In this document: piece after piece, positions 18,303 through 27,438 of the stretch
Layout: each line of letters starts with the position of its first letter
Position numbering within the stretch: position 1 is the first letter of the stretch
NCBI RefSeq assembly: GCF_003385555.1
Contig: NZ_QOHR01000008.1
Coordinates: 24,221-88,220, forward strand
Direction: 5' to 3'
Source of the DNA: Rhodosalinus sediminis
GTDB taxonomy: Bacteria > Pseudomonadota > Alphaproteobacteria > Rhodobacterales > Rhodobacteraceae
Length of the DNA: 64,000 bases
Program-made: the position numbers and the translations under genes
The notes under the pieces: model-generated
The model's database searches: none
Told to the model about the DNA's origin: nothing
Seen by the model: the letters and a program-made list of their open reading frames with translations, nothing else

Positions 18303-19355
18303 TCAGCCGCCCGCCAGCCGGTCGAGGACGGCGCTCATCACCGCCACGGTCTCCGACCAGCGCGGCAGCGCGCGGCCCGCCTCCGCCGCCCCGGCGGCGA
18401 GGCGCGCGCGCGCGGCGTCGTCCCCGAGCAGCGCGCGCAGCGCCCCGGCGAAGGCCGCCGGGTCGTCCGGCGCGACGAGCCGGCCGGCGGCGGCGGGCAC
18501 CGTCTCGGGCACCGCGCCCGCGCGGCAGGCGACGACCGGCAGGCCGTGCGCCAGCGCCTCGGCGAAGGCCATGCCGTAGCCCTCGTAGCGCGAGGCGAGC
18601 GCGAAGAGCGTGGCGCCCCCGTAGAGCCGGGCGAGCTCCGCCCCGGACACCCGGCCCGCGAAGCGCGCGCGCCCGCCGAGGCCGAGCGCGCCCAGCAGCG
18701 CGTCGAGCTCGGCGGCATGCGCCGGGTCGTGATCGCCGCCCACCACCACCGCCTGCCAGTCGAGATCGCCGATCCGCGCGAGCGCCTGCAGCAGCACGTC
18801 GTGCCCCTTGCGCGGGTGGCGGATACCCACCGACAGGATCAGCGGCGGCGCGACCGGCGCGGGCGCGGCGCCGGGCCGATCCACGCCCGGCAGCGCCGTC
18901 GAGAGGCGCGCGGGCGGCACGGCGTAGTCGCGCACCAGCACCTCCGCCGTGTGCGGGCTGTTGACCACCACGTGATCGGCCAGCGCCAGATTGTCGCGCT
19001 CCCGCTCGAACAGGAGCCGCCGCCGCGCCTCCGACAGCCCGGCCTCCAGCGCGAGCGGGTGGTGGATCATCGCCACCACCGGCGCCGCGACCCGGCCGAG
19101 GCCCGCCGTCTCCACCGCGCCGAAGACGAGTCCGTCGACGATCAGCGGCACGTCGCGCGGCACGGCGGCCATCTGCGCCACCGCGTCGGCCATCTCGGCC
19201 GGGGTCGGGTCGGGAAAGCCCGCGCCGAGGCGCAGATGCGCCACCTCCCGCCCCTCGGCGCGCAGCCCCTCGAGCAGCCGGCGCTCGTAGATGAACCCGC
19301 CCGTCAGCGTGGCGATGTCCCCCGGAATGGCGAAGGCGGCGGGCGCGCGGGTCAT
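18303..19355 (-). CDS. GT4-type glycosyltransferase
   Basis: 350-aa retaining GT-B glycosyltransferase. The donor-binding C-terminal half has LSVGIRHPRKGHDVLLQAL, a basic motif typical of GT4, followed by ALASRYEGYGMAFAEALAHG with the conserved ExxxxxxxE-like acid pair and the nucleotide pocket. The N-terminus begins FAIPGDIATLTGGFIYERRL. Its ATG overlaps the stop of the ABC permease (ATGA), making it the last gene of the minus-strand string from 25175. The apparent longer frame through the permease is out of register with that gene and is not a fusion. Acceptor unknown; neighbours suggest an envelope glycan or lipid. Confidence 0.88.
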   Translation of the reverse strand: MTRAPAAFAIPGDIATLTGGFIYERRLLEGLRAEGREVAHLRLGAGFPDPTPAEMADAVAQMAAVPRDVPLIVDGLVFGAVETAGLGRVAAPVVAMIHHPLALEAGLSEARRRLLFERERDNLALADHVVVNSPHTAEVLVRDYAVPPARLSTALPGVDRPGAAPAPVAPPLILSVGIRHPRKGHDVLLQALARIGDLDWQAVVVGGDHDPAHAAELDALLGALGLGGRARFAGRVSGAELARLYGGATLFALASRYEGYGMAFAEALAHGLPVVACRAGAVPETVPAAAGRLVAPDDPAAFAGALRALLGDDAARARLAAGAAEAGRALPRWSETVAVMSAVLDRLAGG

Positions 19356-20935
19356 CGCCGCTGCTCCCCGGCGTAGCGGGCGAGCACCCGCGCCTCCGCC
19401 GCCGCCACCAGCGCGTGGCCCGCCACGGTAGCGAGCGCGACGACGACCACCGCGCTCCAGAGCATCGCGTAGTCCGAGAGCGAGGCCGAGATCGCCATCA
19501 GCGCGCCGACGCCCCGCCCGGTCGCCAGCCACTCGACCACCGTCACCGCGAGGATCGCCGCCGGCAGCGACATCCGCGCCGCGGCGAAGAAGGCCGGCAG
19601 CATCGCGGGAAGCTGCGCGTGGACGAGCCGCCGCAGCGGGCCGGCCGCGTAGCTCTCGAAAACGTCGAGCACCTGCCCCGGCGCCCGCGCGAGGCCGTGG
19701 AGCGCCGCCACGAAGACCGGAAAGAAGATCATCACCGCGACGAGCGCGATGGTCCCCGCCGCGCCGCGCCCCATCAGCAGGACGACGAGCGGCGCGGTGG
19801 TCACGATCGGCACGGCGCGCAGCGCCACCGCCACCGGCATCGCCACCGCCGCCGCCCCCGGCGCGAGCGTCAGCGCCACGGCGAGCGCAGCGCCCGCCGC
19901 GAGCCCGGCGAGGTAGCCCGGCACGGCGAGCGCCAGCGTGTCGGCCAGCGCGCCGAAGAGCTCCGCCCGGTGCGCCGCCGCGCCCGGATCGGTGACGAGG
20001 AAGGCCCAGACGTCGCCCGGCCGCTTGGCGAAGAAGGCGTTCAGACCGAAGGCCTCCATCGCGCCCCACCAGAGCGCGAGCGCCACGCCCCCGGCGAGCG
20101 CCGCCTGCCCCAGCGCCGCGCCCGGCCGCGCGCCGCCGCCCGCCCCCGGCGGCGCGAGCAGCACCGGCGGCGGCTCCCTGAGGAGGCGGCGGCCCGCGGC
20201 CCCGATCGCCGCGTAGACCGCGATCGAAACCAGCGCGGCGACCGTGGCGAGCGCCCAGGTCGCCTCCACGTCGAGGGCGCGCAGCGCCCGGATGGTGAGC
20301 ACGCCCATGCCCCGCTCGGCGCCCGTGAACTCCCCCACCATCGCGCCGAGAAAGGCCGCCGGCGCCGCGATCTGCAGCCCGGCGACGAGATAGGGCGCCG
20401 CCGCGAAGAGCCGGACGTGCAGGATCTCGGCCCAGCGCCCGCGCCCGTAGCTCGCCACCACGTCGAACCACGCCGCCGGCGCGGCGCGCAGCCCGACGAG
20501 GAGCGGCACGAAGGTCGTGTAATAGACCGCGAGCGCGGCGAGCGTGACCTGCGGCCCCGGCCCCGGGCCGTAGAGCACCCGCAGGATCGGCCCCGTCGCC
20601 ACGAGCGGCAGGCAGAACACCAGAAGCGCGAGCGCCGCGATCAGCCGCTCCGCCCGCGGCCAGGCCACCGCGCAGAGCGCCAGCGCCACCGCCGCGAGGT
20701 TGCCGAGCGCGAAGCCCGCCGCGGCCTCCGCCCCCGTCACGGCGAGCGCGCGCGCCATGAGCGCGCCGTTCTCGCCGAGCCAGAGCGCCACCGCCATCGG
20801 CCCGGCGAGCAGCACCTCCGCCCCCGGCAGCCGCGCGAGTGCCTCCCAAACGACGAGAAGGCCCGCCACCCCGGCCAAGGGCGCGCCCGGCAACGCGCGC
20901 CGGGCCGGGGCGGCCGCCGCCTCCGCCGCGCTCAT
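19352..20935 (-). CDS. ABC transporter permease with two fused membrane domains
   Basis: 527-aa inner-membrane protein with two successive SsuC/TauC-like permease domains. Domain one covers about 15-260 with the EAA-type loop around RGRWAEILHVRLFAAAPYLV; domain two covers about 290-520 with FESYAAGPLRRLVHAQLPAMLPAF (loop portion) and MSLPAAILAVTVVEWLATG. Usually these importers use a single permease that dimerises; here one polypeptide carries both halves. The ATG overlaps the stop of the ATPase gene and its stop overlaps the glycosyltransferase start, so translation is coupled across the string. Confidence 0.9.
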   Translation of the reverse strand: MSAAEAAAAPARRALPGAPLAGVAGLLVVWEALARLPGAEVLLAGPMAVALWLGENGALMARALAVTGAEAAAGFALGNLAAVALALCAVAWPRAERLIAALALLVFCLPLVATGPILRVLYGPGPGPQVTLAALAVYYTTFVPLLVGLRAAPAAWFDVVASYGRGRWAEILHVRLFAAAPYLVAGLQIAAPAAFLGAMVGEFTGAERGMGVLTIRALRALDVEATWALATVAALVSIAVYAAIGAAGRRLLREPPPVLLAPPGAGGGARPGAALGQAALAGGVALALWWGAMEAFGLNAFFAKRPGDVWAFLVTDPGAAAHRAELFGALADTLALAVPGYLAGLAAGAALAVALTLAPGAAAVAMPVAVALRAVPIVTTAPLVVLLMGRGAAGTIALVAVMIFFPVFVAALHGLARAPGQVLDVFESYAAGPLRRLVHAQLPAMLPAFFAAARMSLPAAILAVTVVEWLATGRGVGALMAISASLSDYAMLWSAVVVVALATVAGHALVAAAEARVLARYAGEQRR

Positions 20936-21741
20936 TGCGCGGCGAGCCCCGTCTGCCCGCCCTCCGCCGCGCCGCGGGCGAGCGCGGCCGAGACCCGCTC
21001 GGCGAGTTCCGCGAAGGCGACCGTGAGCTCCACCCCCTCGGGCCGCGGCCGGTCGAGCGTCACGGGAATGTCGGCCACCACCCGCGCGGGCCGGGGCGAA
21101 AGGACCAGCACCCGGTCCGCGATCAGCACCGCCTCGGTCACCGAATGGGTCACGAAGAGCGTCGTCGTGCCCCGCGCCTCCCAGAGGCGGGGCAGGTCGT
21201 GGGCGAGCTGGCGGCGGGTGAGTTCGTCCACCGCGCCGAAGGGCTCGTCGAGCAGCAGAAGCTCCGGCTCGGTGACGAGGCAGCGCGCGATCGCCGCGCG
21301 CTGGCGCATGCCCCCCGACAGCGCGCCGGGCCGCGTCCCGGCGAAGCCCTCGAGCCCCACGAGCGCGAGCAGCCGGTCGATCGTCCCCGCCGCCGCGCGG
21401 CGCCGGGCGAGCGTCAGCGCCAGCGCCACGTTCCCGCGCACCGTGCGCCACGGCAGGAGCGAGGGGTCCTGAAAGCTCACGGCGAGCCCGGCGCGGGCGC
21501 GCACCTCGGCCGGCGTCTCGTCCCCGATGGCGACGCTCCCCGCGCTCGGCGTCTCGAGCCCGGCGATCATGCGCAGCAGCGTGGACTTGCCGCAGCCCGA
21601 GGGGCCGACGAGCGCCGTCGTCGCCCCGGCCGCGAACTCGCGCGTGAAGGGCGCGACCACCTCGAGCCCGCCGCCCGCGGCGGGAAAGCGCTTCGCCAGC
21701 CCGGCGCAGGATATCCCCGGCGGCCCGGGCTCAGCCGGCAT
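20932..21741 (-). CDS. ABC transporter ATP-binding protein (SsuB/TauB type)
   Basis: 269-aa nucleotide-binding subunit. Walker A GPSGCGKST, Q-loop SFQDPSLLPWRTV, signature LSGGMRQRAAIAR, Walker B LLLLDEPFGAVDE and H-loop FVTHSVTEAV are all present, so it should hydrolyse ATP. The sequence type is that of nitrate/taurine/sulfonate/NMT1-class importers, matching its substrate-binding partner (overlap of 11 bases) and double permease (ATGA overlap). Confidence 0.95.
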   Translation of the reverse strand: MPAEPGPPGISCAGLAKRFPAAGGGLEVVAPFTREFAAGATTALVGPSGCGKSTLLRMIAGLETPSAGSVAIGDETPAEVRARAGLAVSFQDPSLLPWRTVRGNVALALTLARRRAAAGTIDRLLALVGLEGFAGTRPGALSGGMRQRAAIARCLVTEPELLLLDEPFGAVDELTRRQLAHDLPRLWEARGTTTLFVTHSVTEAVLIADRVLVLSPRPARVVADIPVTLDRPRPEGVELTVAFAELAERVSAALARGAAEGGQTGLAAQ

Positions 21742-22726
21742 GGACCTCCTCGAGGATAGAACGGTCCCAGAGATCGGGCGAGACGTCGTGGCCGAGCACC
21801 GCGAGCGTCTCGATCGTCTCCTCCACCGTGGCCGCCGAGAACCAGCCGAAGCCGCGCGCCTCGGTCAGCTCGGAGAACATGAGCGGCACCTGCCGCTCGG
21901 CCTGCATCCGCTGCGCGCGCGGGTCGAGGTTGGCGTCGGGGTGCATCTCGAGCGTGGTCGCCACCGCCGCGTCGAGATCGGCGCGATAGGCCGCCCAGCC
22001 GCGCGTCTCCCCGCGCATGAGGCCGACGAGCTCCGCGCGGCGGGTGCGGAGGCTTTCGTCCGTGGCGATGTAGGTCTGCGACTGAAGCGCGTAGCCGTGA
22101 TCGGCCATCAGCATCGTCACGCTCTCGACCCCCTGCACCGCCATCGCCACCGGCAGGTCCGTCGCCCAGCAGAGGAGGCAGTCGACCTCTCCGGCGAGGA
22201 GCGGCGCGGCAGAATACTGCGTCGGCACGATCTCGATGCGGTCGATGTCCACGCCGTTCAGCGTGCAGAGCGCCTCGAGCACCGGCATGTTGGCGAGCGC
22301 CATGCCGATGCGCTTGCCCGGCAGGTCCTGCGGCCTCTCGACCGGGTTTTCCGGCAGGGAGGCGACGGCGAAGGGGTTTTTCTGCATCGCCACGCCGATG
22401 ATGCGGAAGGGCGCGCCCTGCGCCACCGCGGCGGCCGTATAATCCGCCGCCGAGACGCCCACGAGCGCGCGGCCCGAGACGACCGGCGGCTCCACCGGCG
22501 CGTTCGGCCCGCCGGGCGCGAGGGTGACGTCGAGCCCGTCCTCGGCCCAGTAGCCGCGCGCCTGCGCGATGTAGGAGCCCGCGAACTGCACCGAGTGCAG
22601 CCACGACAGCTGCAGCGTCGCCGGCGTCGCCGCGCGCGCCCCGGCGCCCAGCATCCCCGCCGCCGCCGCGCCGCCCGTGAGGGCGAGCGCGCCGCGCCGC
22701 GTCAAGTGTGTTCGTCCGTTGCGCAT
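21731..22726 (-). CDS. ABC importer substrate-binding protein, NMT1/SsuA-like
   Basis: 331-aa periplasmic protein. The N-terminus has a twin-arginine-like leader (LTRRGALALTGGAAAAGML, then AGARA), followed by the NMT1/THI5-like fold: LQLSWLHSVQFAGSYIAQ, GYWAEDGLDVTLAPGG and a hinge region near QYSAAPLLAGEVD. Proteins of this class bind thiamine precursors, sulfonates or other small heterocycles. No TPP riboswitch precedes it, so a thiamine role is not supported. It starts 62 bases after the LTA-synthase-like gene and overlaps the ATPase gene. Confidence 0.9.
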   Translation of the reverse strand: MRNGRTHLTRRGALALTGGAAAAGMLGAGARAATPATLQLSWLHSVQFAGSYIAQARGYWAEDGLDVTLAPGGPNAPVEPPVVSGRALVGVSAADYTAAAVAQGAPFRIIGVAMQKNPFAVASLPENPVERPQDLPGKRIGMALANMPVLEALCTLNGVDIDRIEIVPTQYSAAPLLAGEVDCLLCWATDLPVAMAVQGVESVTMLMADHGYALQSQTYIATDESLRTRRAELVGLMRGETRGWAAYRADLDAAVATTLEMHPDANLDPRAQRMQAERQVPLMFSELTEARGFGWFSAATVEETIETLAVLGHDVSPDLWDRSILEEVHAG

Positions 22727-22788
22727 GCGTCACCTCCTCGCGCCGCGATCAAGCCTAGAGCCTCCCGCACGGCGATCAAGCCGCAGTC

Positions 22789-24423
22789 TCACCGCCCGGC
22801 CCCGCGCGCGGGCGCGCCGCTCGAATAGGCGGCGAGAAAGCGGTCGCGGAAGCTCTCCATCCCCGCCACCGGCGCCTCCGCGCCGGGCAGGAGCCCCGGC
22901 GTCCAGCCCCAGCGCGCCGCCCGCGCCACGAGCGCGGGCGGCCCGATCAGATGCGCGGGCACCGCGCGGCTGTCGGTGCGCGCGACGAAGCCCGCCGGCG
23001 GGTGGTCGCCGAGGATCAGCATGAGCGGCGCCTCCGGCCCCGCCCGCCGCGCCGCCCAGCCCATCGCCGCGCGCAGGCTGTAGTCCACCGCCTTGCGGTA
23101 TTGCGCGCGGATGCGGTCCGGGTCGCGCCAGACGACCTCCGGCGGATCGCCCGCGTTCGCCCAGCGGGCGTAGGCCGCGCCCTCGTCCGCGCGCGGCCAC
23201 GGCACGAGCTCCGGAACCGGCACCCACGGCGCGTGCGAGGAGATGAGCGCGATCTGCGCGAACCACGGCCCGCCGTCATCGAAAAGCGCCTCCGCCCGCG
23301 CGAGCGTGAACTGGTCGGGCATCGTCACCCAGTTGAAGGGCGGCCCGTCGTAGCCGAGCGCGGCGGCGTCGTGGACGGTCTCGAAGCCCATGCGCGGCCC
23401 CTCGGGCCAGGCGAGGGTGATCGCCGGCATCACCGCGGCCGTGCGGAACCCCGCCTCGCCCGCGATGTGCCAGAGCGTGCGCCGCCCGCTCGTCGCCGCG
23501 GCCGAGTGCCGCGTCTGATCCGTGACCGACAGCCCCGAGGCGAGCGTCATGTGCGAGAGCCAGCTGCGGCCGCCCGCCGTCGGCGCCCGGAGCCAGCCGG
23601 AGCGCATGGCGAGCCCGCGCGCGCGCAGGTCCGCCTCCACCTCGGCGAGCGTCGCGCGGTGCGTCGGCGCGTAGAGCGGATGCTCGAGGCTCGAGCGGCC
23701 GTAGCTTTCCACGAAGACGACGAAGACGTCGCGCCCGATCCGGTCCAGCAGTCCTTCGCGCCCGGCGTAGGGATCCTCCGCCGCCGCGGCGGCGAAGGCT
23801 TCGAGATCGGCGCGCGCGGCGGCGGTTCGGATCACGGTCTCGGCGGCGACGCGGGCAGTGAAGGCCGCGCCCGGCGGCTCCGCCGGCAGCCGCAAGCGCC
23901 CCAGCGACTGCCCCGCCTCGGCCACCGCGACGGCGGCGGCGAGCATGGCAGCCCCGCCCGCGGCGAGCGGCCAGCGTCCCGGCAGGCGCACCGCCGCCCA
24001 GCGCCCCGTCGCCCACCAGAGCGCCGCCGCGAGCCCCATCAGCGCGGCGGCGAGGCCGAGAACCCCCGCCGCGGCGAGCGCCGGGCCCACTGCCCCGGCG
24101 GCGAGGCGCCAGCCCGCCACGGCGAGCGGCCAGTCCACCAGCGGATTGACCCCGCGCGCGAAGGCCGCGTGGCTCGCCAGATCGGCGAGCTTCAGCGCGG
24201 CGAGCAGCGTGAGCGCGAGGGCGACCGCGCCGCGGAACGCCCGCGTGGCCCGCGCCGCCGCGGGCAGCGCGACGAGCGCGGCGAGGAGCGCGGGCAGCTC
24301 CAGCGGCAAGAGCCCCAGCGCGGCCCAGGTGAGCGCCGCCGGATGGTTCGGCTGCACGAGCACGAGATGCAACAGCCCCGCGGCCACCGCGAGGCCCAGA
24401 GCCTGCGCGAGGCGCGCCCTCAC
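22789..24423 (-). CDS. LTA-synthase/phosphoethanolamine-transferase-like membrane enzyme
   Basis: 544-aa protein starting with GTG that overlaps the stop of the CDP-alcohol phosphotransferase gene (GTGA). The first ~175 residues form about five membrane helices; the rest is an alkaline-phosphatase-superfamily periplasmic domain. Metal/catalytic features: VFVVFVESYGRSS (E239), candidate nucleophile S287 or nearby T282 in PTAGGRSWLSH, SSHAPW (H397) and GDHPP (D473, H474). Related enzymes move phosphoglycerol or phosphoethanolamine from phospholipid onto polymers, glucans or lipid A. The partner gene makes phospholipid-like donors, so a head-group transfer role is likely; the acceptor could be OPGs made by the divergent opgH/opgG. 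Confidence 0.85.
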   Translation of the reverse strand: MRARLAQALGLAVAAGLLHLVLVQPNHPAALTWAALGLLPLELPALLAALVALPAAARATRAFRGAVALALTLLAALKLADLASHAAFARGVNPLVDWPLAVAGWRLAAGAVGPALAAAGVLGLAAALMGLAAALWWATGRWAAVRLPGRWPLAAGGAAMLAAAVAVAEAGQSLGRLRLPAEPPGAAFTARVAAETVIRTAAARADLEAFAAAAAEDPYAGREGLLDRIGRDVFVVFVESYGRSSLEHPLYAPTHRATLAEVEADLRARGLAMRSGWLRAPTAGGRSWLSHMTLASGLSVTDQTRHSAAATSGRRTLWHIAGEAGFRTAAVMPAITLAWPEGPRMGFETVHDAAALGYDGPPFNWVTMPDQFTLARAEALFDDGGPWFAQIALISSHAPWVPVPELVPWPRADEGAAYARWANAGDPPEVVWRDPDRIRAQYRKAVDYSLRAAMGWAARRAGPEAPLMLILGDHPPAGFVARTDSRAVPAHLIGPPALVARAARWGWTPGLLPGAEAPVAGMESFRDRFLAAYSSGAPARGAGR

Positions 24424-25175
24424 CGCCGCCGCCGCGCGCGCCACAGCGCCCGGATGTCGATCGCGAAGGAGCCGGCGACGAGCGCCGCCGCGCCGAGACC
24501 CGCGAGCGTCGCCGCCCGCCCCTCCACCGGCGGCGCGAGGAGCGCCGTCAGAACGGCGATCTGGACGACGCAGATCGCCTTGCGCCGGGTCCGCTCCGGC
24601 AGCGGCGCGGCGAGCCACGGCGCGACCGCCCCGGCGGCGAGGAAGAGATAGCGCGCCGCGCCGAGGATCGCCGCCTCCGCCGGGCCGATCTTGCCCGCGG
24701 CGACGGCCGCCCCCGCGAGCACCAGCGCGACGAGCGCATCCGTCTCCACGTCGAAGCGCGCGCCGAAGCCCGAGACGAGCCCGCGCCGCCGGGCGAGCCA
24801 GCCGTCCACCCCGTCGAGCGCGAGCGTGGCCGCGGCGAGCGCCGTGAGCCCCCAGGCCTGCGCCGGCGTCGGCCCCGTGAGAAGCGCCGCGGCGAGAAAG
24901 AGCGCGCCGGTCGCGCGCAGATGCGTGACCGCGTTGCAGAGCCCGAGCGCGCGATGCGGATAGCCCCGCGCGAGGCCCGCGCCCGCCGCCGCGCTGACGC
25001 CGAGATGCGCGGCGAGCGCGCCGATCCAGACCGGCGCCGGCACCGCGCCGGGCCAGAGCGCGAGCGCACCCGCCAGCAAAGCGAACCACCCCGCCGCGAC
25101 CGCCGCGAACTGCGCCGCCGCCGGCGCCTCCGCCGCGCGGGCCGCCACGAGTGCGTCGGTGCCGGGCTGCGTCAT
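24420..25175 (-). CDS. CDP-alcohol phosphatidyltransferase family protein
   Basis: 251-aa multi-pass membrane enzyme. The full CDP-alcohol phosphotransferase signature D-G-x2-A-R-x8-G-x3-D-x3-D is present at D124, G125, A128, R129, G138, D142 and D146. Such enzymes displace CMP from a CDP-alcohol (CDP-diacylglycerol or CDP-small alcohol) with an alcohol acceptor. The sequence is not close enough to PgsA or PssA to name the product. First gene of the minus-strand string; its stop overlaps the GTG of the LTA-synthase-like gene, which argues for a shared pathway. Confidence 0.9.
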   Translation of the reverse strand: MTQPGTDALVAARAAEAPAAAQFAAVAAGWFALLAGALALWPGAVPAPVWIGALAAHLGVSAAAGAGLARGYPHRALGLCNAVTHLRATGALFLAAALLTGPTPAQAWGLTALAAATLALDGVDGWLARRRGLVSGFGARFDVETDALVALVLAGAAVAAGKIGPAEAAILGAARYLFLAAGAVAPWLAAPLPERTRRKAICVVQIAVLTALLAPPVEGRAATLAGLGAAALVAGSFAIDIRALWRARRRR

Positions 25176-25298
25176 CTCGCCTCCGTCGAAACAGGTCCAG
25201 AGGATAGCGCCGCGCCGCCGGGATCAAGCCGCGCGCCCGCGGCTCGATTGATCGCGGCGCCCGCCGTGCTACCCTATTCTGTATCACTAGAGGGCGCG

Positions 25299-25835
25299 AT
25301 GACCGGATACCGCACGCCGGCCCGACTGTTCCACTGGATCGTGGCGCTTCTGGTGCTGGCGACCATCCCGGCCGGGCAGATCATGATTCAGGACGGCCTC
25401 TCCCGGTCGGTGCAGAACGCGCTCTTCATCTTCCACAAGAACGTGGGCGTGGTGATCCTGCTCGTCGTGCTCGCGCGGCTCGCCTACCGGCAGGTCGTGC
25501 CGCCCCCGCCCCTGCCGCTCTCGGTGCCCGAGTGGCAGCGCCGCGTCGCGGGCCTCACCCATGCCGCGCTCTACGGGCTCCTGATCTTCATGGCCGTGAC
25601 CGGCTACCTGCGCGTCCGCGCCGGCGGCTTCCCGATCGAGGCGCTCGACGCGCTCGGCCTGCCGACGTTCGTGCCCCGGTCGGAGGCGCTGGAGGCATGG
25701 GCGAAGGCGGCGCACTGGTGGGGGCGCATCGCGCTCGTCGCGGTGATCGCGCTGCACGTCGCCGCCGCCGCGTGGCACGGTCTGGTGCGCCGCGACGGCG
25801 TGATGGCGCGCATCTGGCCGCCGGTCGCGCGGTGA
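25299..25835 (+). CDS. Cytochrome b561 family protein
   Basis: 178-aa four-helix inner-membrane b-type cytochrome. Likely haem-ligand histidines are in RLFHWIVAL (helix 1), FIFHKNVGV (helix 2), GLTHAALYGL (helix 3) and ALHVAAAAWHGL (helix 4). Family members move electrons from the quinone pool or superoxide to periplasmic partners. ATG at 25299 is the start of the homologous region; the frame runs open upstream only by chance. It is divergent from the CDP-alcohol phosphotransferase gene and 25 bases upstream of opgH. Confidence 0.92.
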   Translation: MTGYRTPARLFHWIVALLVLATIPAGQIMIQDGLSRSVQNALFIFHKNVGVVILLVVLARLAYRQVVPPPPLPLSVPEWQRRVAGLTHAALYGLLIFMAVTGYLRVRAGGFPIEALDALGLPTFVPRSEALEAWAKAAHWWGRIALVAVIALHVAAAAWHGLVRRDGVMARIWPPVAR

Positions 25836-25860
25836 TCCCGCCGCCGGGGAAGGAGCGCCG

Positions 25861-27438
25861 ATGACCACGCCGACGGCCCCGAGCCTCGCCCGCCCCGTCG
25901 GCGCGCGTCTGCGCGTGCCGGCCGGGGCGCGCCACCGGATGCGCCGGGCCGGGGTCGCGGCGCTGACCCTCGCGCTGGCCGCGCCGCTTATCGCCGGGCT
26001 CGCCCGCGACGTGGGCGCGGGGCCGGCGGGCTGGCTCGCCACGGGGCTCTTCGCGGTCAACACGCTCTGGGTCGCCTTCGGCGGCGCGACCGCGCTTCTC
26101 GGCGCGGCGGCGGCGGCCCCGGCGCGCCGGCCGGAGGCCCCGGCGCCGCGCGGCGGGCGCGTCGCGATCCTCTGGCTGCTCTGCGACGAGGACCCGGCGC
26201 CGCTCGCGCGGGCGGCCGCGCGGCTCCGCGCCGATCTCGACCGCACGGCACTCGGGCCGCGGGCGGATATCTTCGTCCTCTCCGACAGCGCGGCGGAGCG
26301 GGAGGCCGCCGAACGACGCGCGCTCGCGCCCCTCCTCGCGGCGGGGCGGGTGCACTATCGCCGCCGCGCCGAACGGCGCGGGCGCAAGCCCGGCAACATC
26401 GCCGACTGGGCGCGCGCCCATGGCGCCGATTACGAACAGATGGCCGTGCTCGACGCCGACAGCCGCATGAGCGCCGCGCGCCTCGGCGCGCTCGTCGCGC
26501 GCCTCGACCACGCGCCGGAGGTGGGGCTCGTGCAGGCGGGCATGCGCCTCCTGCCGGGGCGCAGCCGTCTCGGCCGCGCGCTACGGCTCTCGGGCCGGCT
26601 CGGCGGGCCGGTGGCGACGGCGGGTCTCGCCGCATGGTCGGGGCCGGCGGGCAACTACTGGGGCCACAACGCGGTGATCCGCATGGCGGCCTACCGCGCC
26701 GCGCGCCGCCTGCCGCGCCTGCCGGGGCGCGCGCCGCTCGGGGGCGCGCTGCTGAGCCACGATTTCGTCGAGGCGGCGCTCATCCGCCGCGCCGGCTGGG
26801 CGGTGGAGATCGCCCCCGAGAGCCGCGGCAGTCATGAGGACGCGCCGCAGACGCTGGCCGCCTTCCATCGGCGCGACCGGCGCTGGTGCCAAGGGAACCT
26901 GCAGCACGCGCGGCTTCTCGCCCTGCCCGGCCTCGACGCGGCGAGCCGGGTGCACCTCGCTTCCGGCGTGATGAGCTACCTCGCCGCGCCGGTCTGGCTG
27001 GCGCTCGTCGCACTCTTCGCGAGCGGCGCGGCGCCCGCGCCGGGGCTCTGGGCGGTGGGCGGCGTGCTCGCCCTGCTCGCGGTGCCCAAGGCGGCGGCGC
27101 TCGCGCCGTGGCTCGTCCGCGCGCGGCGCGGGCGCGCCCGGCGGGTGGCGCTGAGGGCCGCGGCGGCGGAGGCCGCGCTCTCCACCCTGATCGCGCCGCT
27201 CCTCCTCGTGCGCCAGACGGGCGCGGTGCTCGCCGTGCTCTCGCGCCGCGACTGCGGCTGGAAGGGCCCGGCGCGGGCGGGCCCGGCGTTGCCCGCGGGC
27301 GCGCCGGAGGCCGCGAGCGGCGCGGCGCTCGCCGCGCTCGCGCTCGGTGCGGGCGGCGTGGCGGCCTGGTGGCTCGCGCCGCTCGTCCTGCCGCTGCTGG
27401 CGGCGCCGGCGCTCCTGCGCTGGCTGGAGGCGGCGTGA
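25861..27438 (+). CDS. opgH: Glucans biosynthesis glucosyltransferase H (short form)
   Basis: 525-aa GT2 membrane glucosyltransferase that builds and exports the linear glucan backbone of osmoregulated periplasmic glucans. Catalytic motifs: LDADSRMS (D198, D200), LLSHDFVEA (D301) and RRDRRWCQGNLQH (R341, W342) match OpgH. Membrane helices flank the catalytic domain (two before about residue 85, four or so after 355). It is much shorter than E. coli OpgH (about 850 aa), lacking the long N-terminal and C-terminal cytoplasmic extensions. opgG follows, but only after about 620 bases. Confidence 0.93.
   Translation: MTTPTAPSLARPVGARLRVPAGARHRMRRAGVAALTLALAAPLIAGLARDVGAGPAGWLATGLFAVNTLWVAFGGATALLGAAAAAPARRPEAPAPRGGRVAILWLLCDEDPAPLARAAARLRADLDRTALGPRADIFVLSDSAAEREAAERRALAPLLAAGRVHYRRRAERRGRKPGNIADWARAHGADYEQMAVLDADSRMSAARLGALVARLDHAPEVGLVQAGMRLLPGRSRLGRALRLSGRLGGPVATAGLAAWSGPAGNYWGHNAVIRMAAYRAARRLPRLPGRAPLGGALLSHDFVEAALIRRAGWAVEIAPESRGSHEDAPQTLAAFHRRDRRWCQGNLQHARLLALPGLDAASRVHLASGVMSYLAAPVWLALVALFASGAAPAPGLWAVGGVLALLAVPKAAALAPWLVRARRGRARRVALRAAAAEAALSTLIAPLLLVRQTGAVLAVLSRRDCGWKGPARAGPALPAGAPEAASGAALAALALGAGGVAAWWLAPLVLPLLAAPALLRWLEAA

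Noticed and set aside
18303..20849. Single 848-aa frame covering the glycosyltransferase and part of the permease
   Set aside because: Only the 3' part (from 19355) is protein-like; the rest is a wrong frame of the permease gene. Not a fusion.
21731..22790. Thiamine-precursor importer controlled by a TPP riboswitch
   Set aside because: The binding protein is NMT1-like, but the 62 bases upstream hold no THI-box words.
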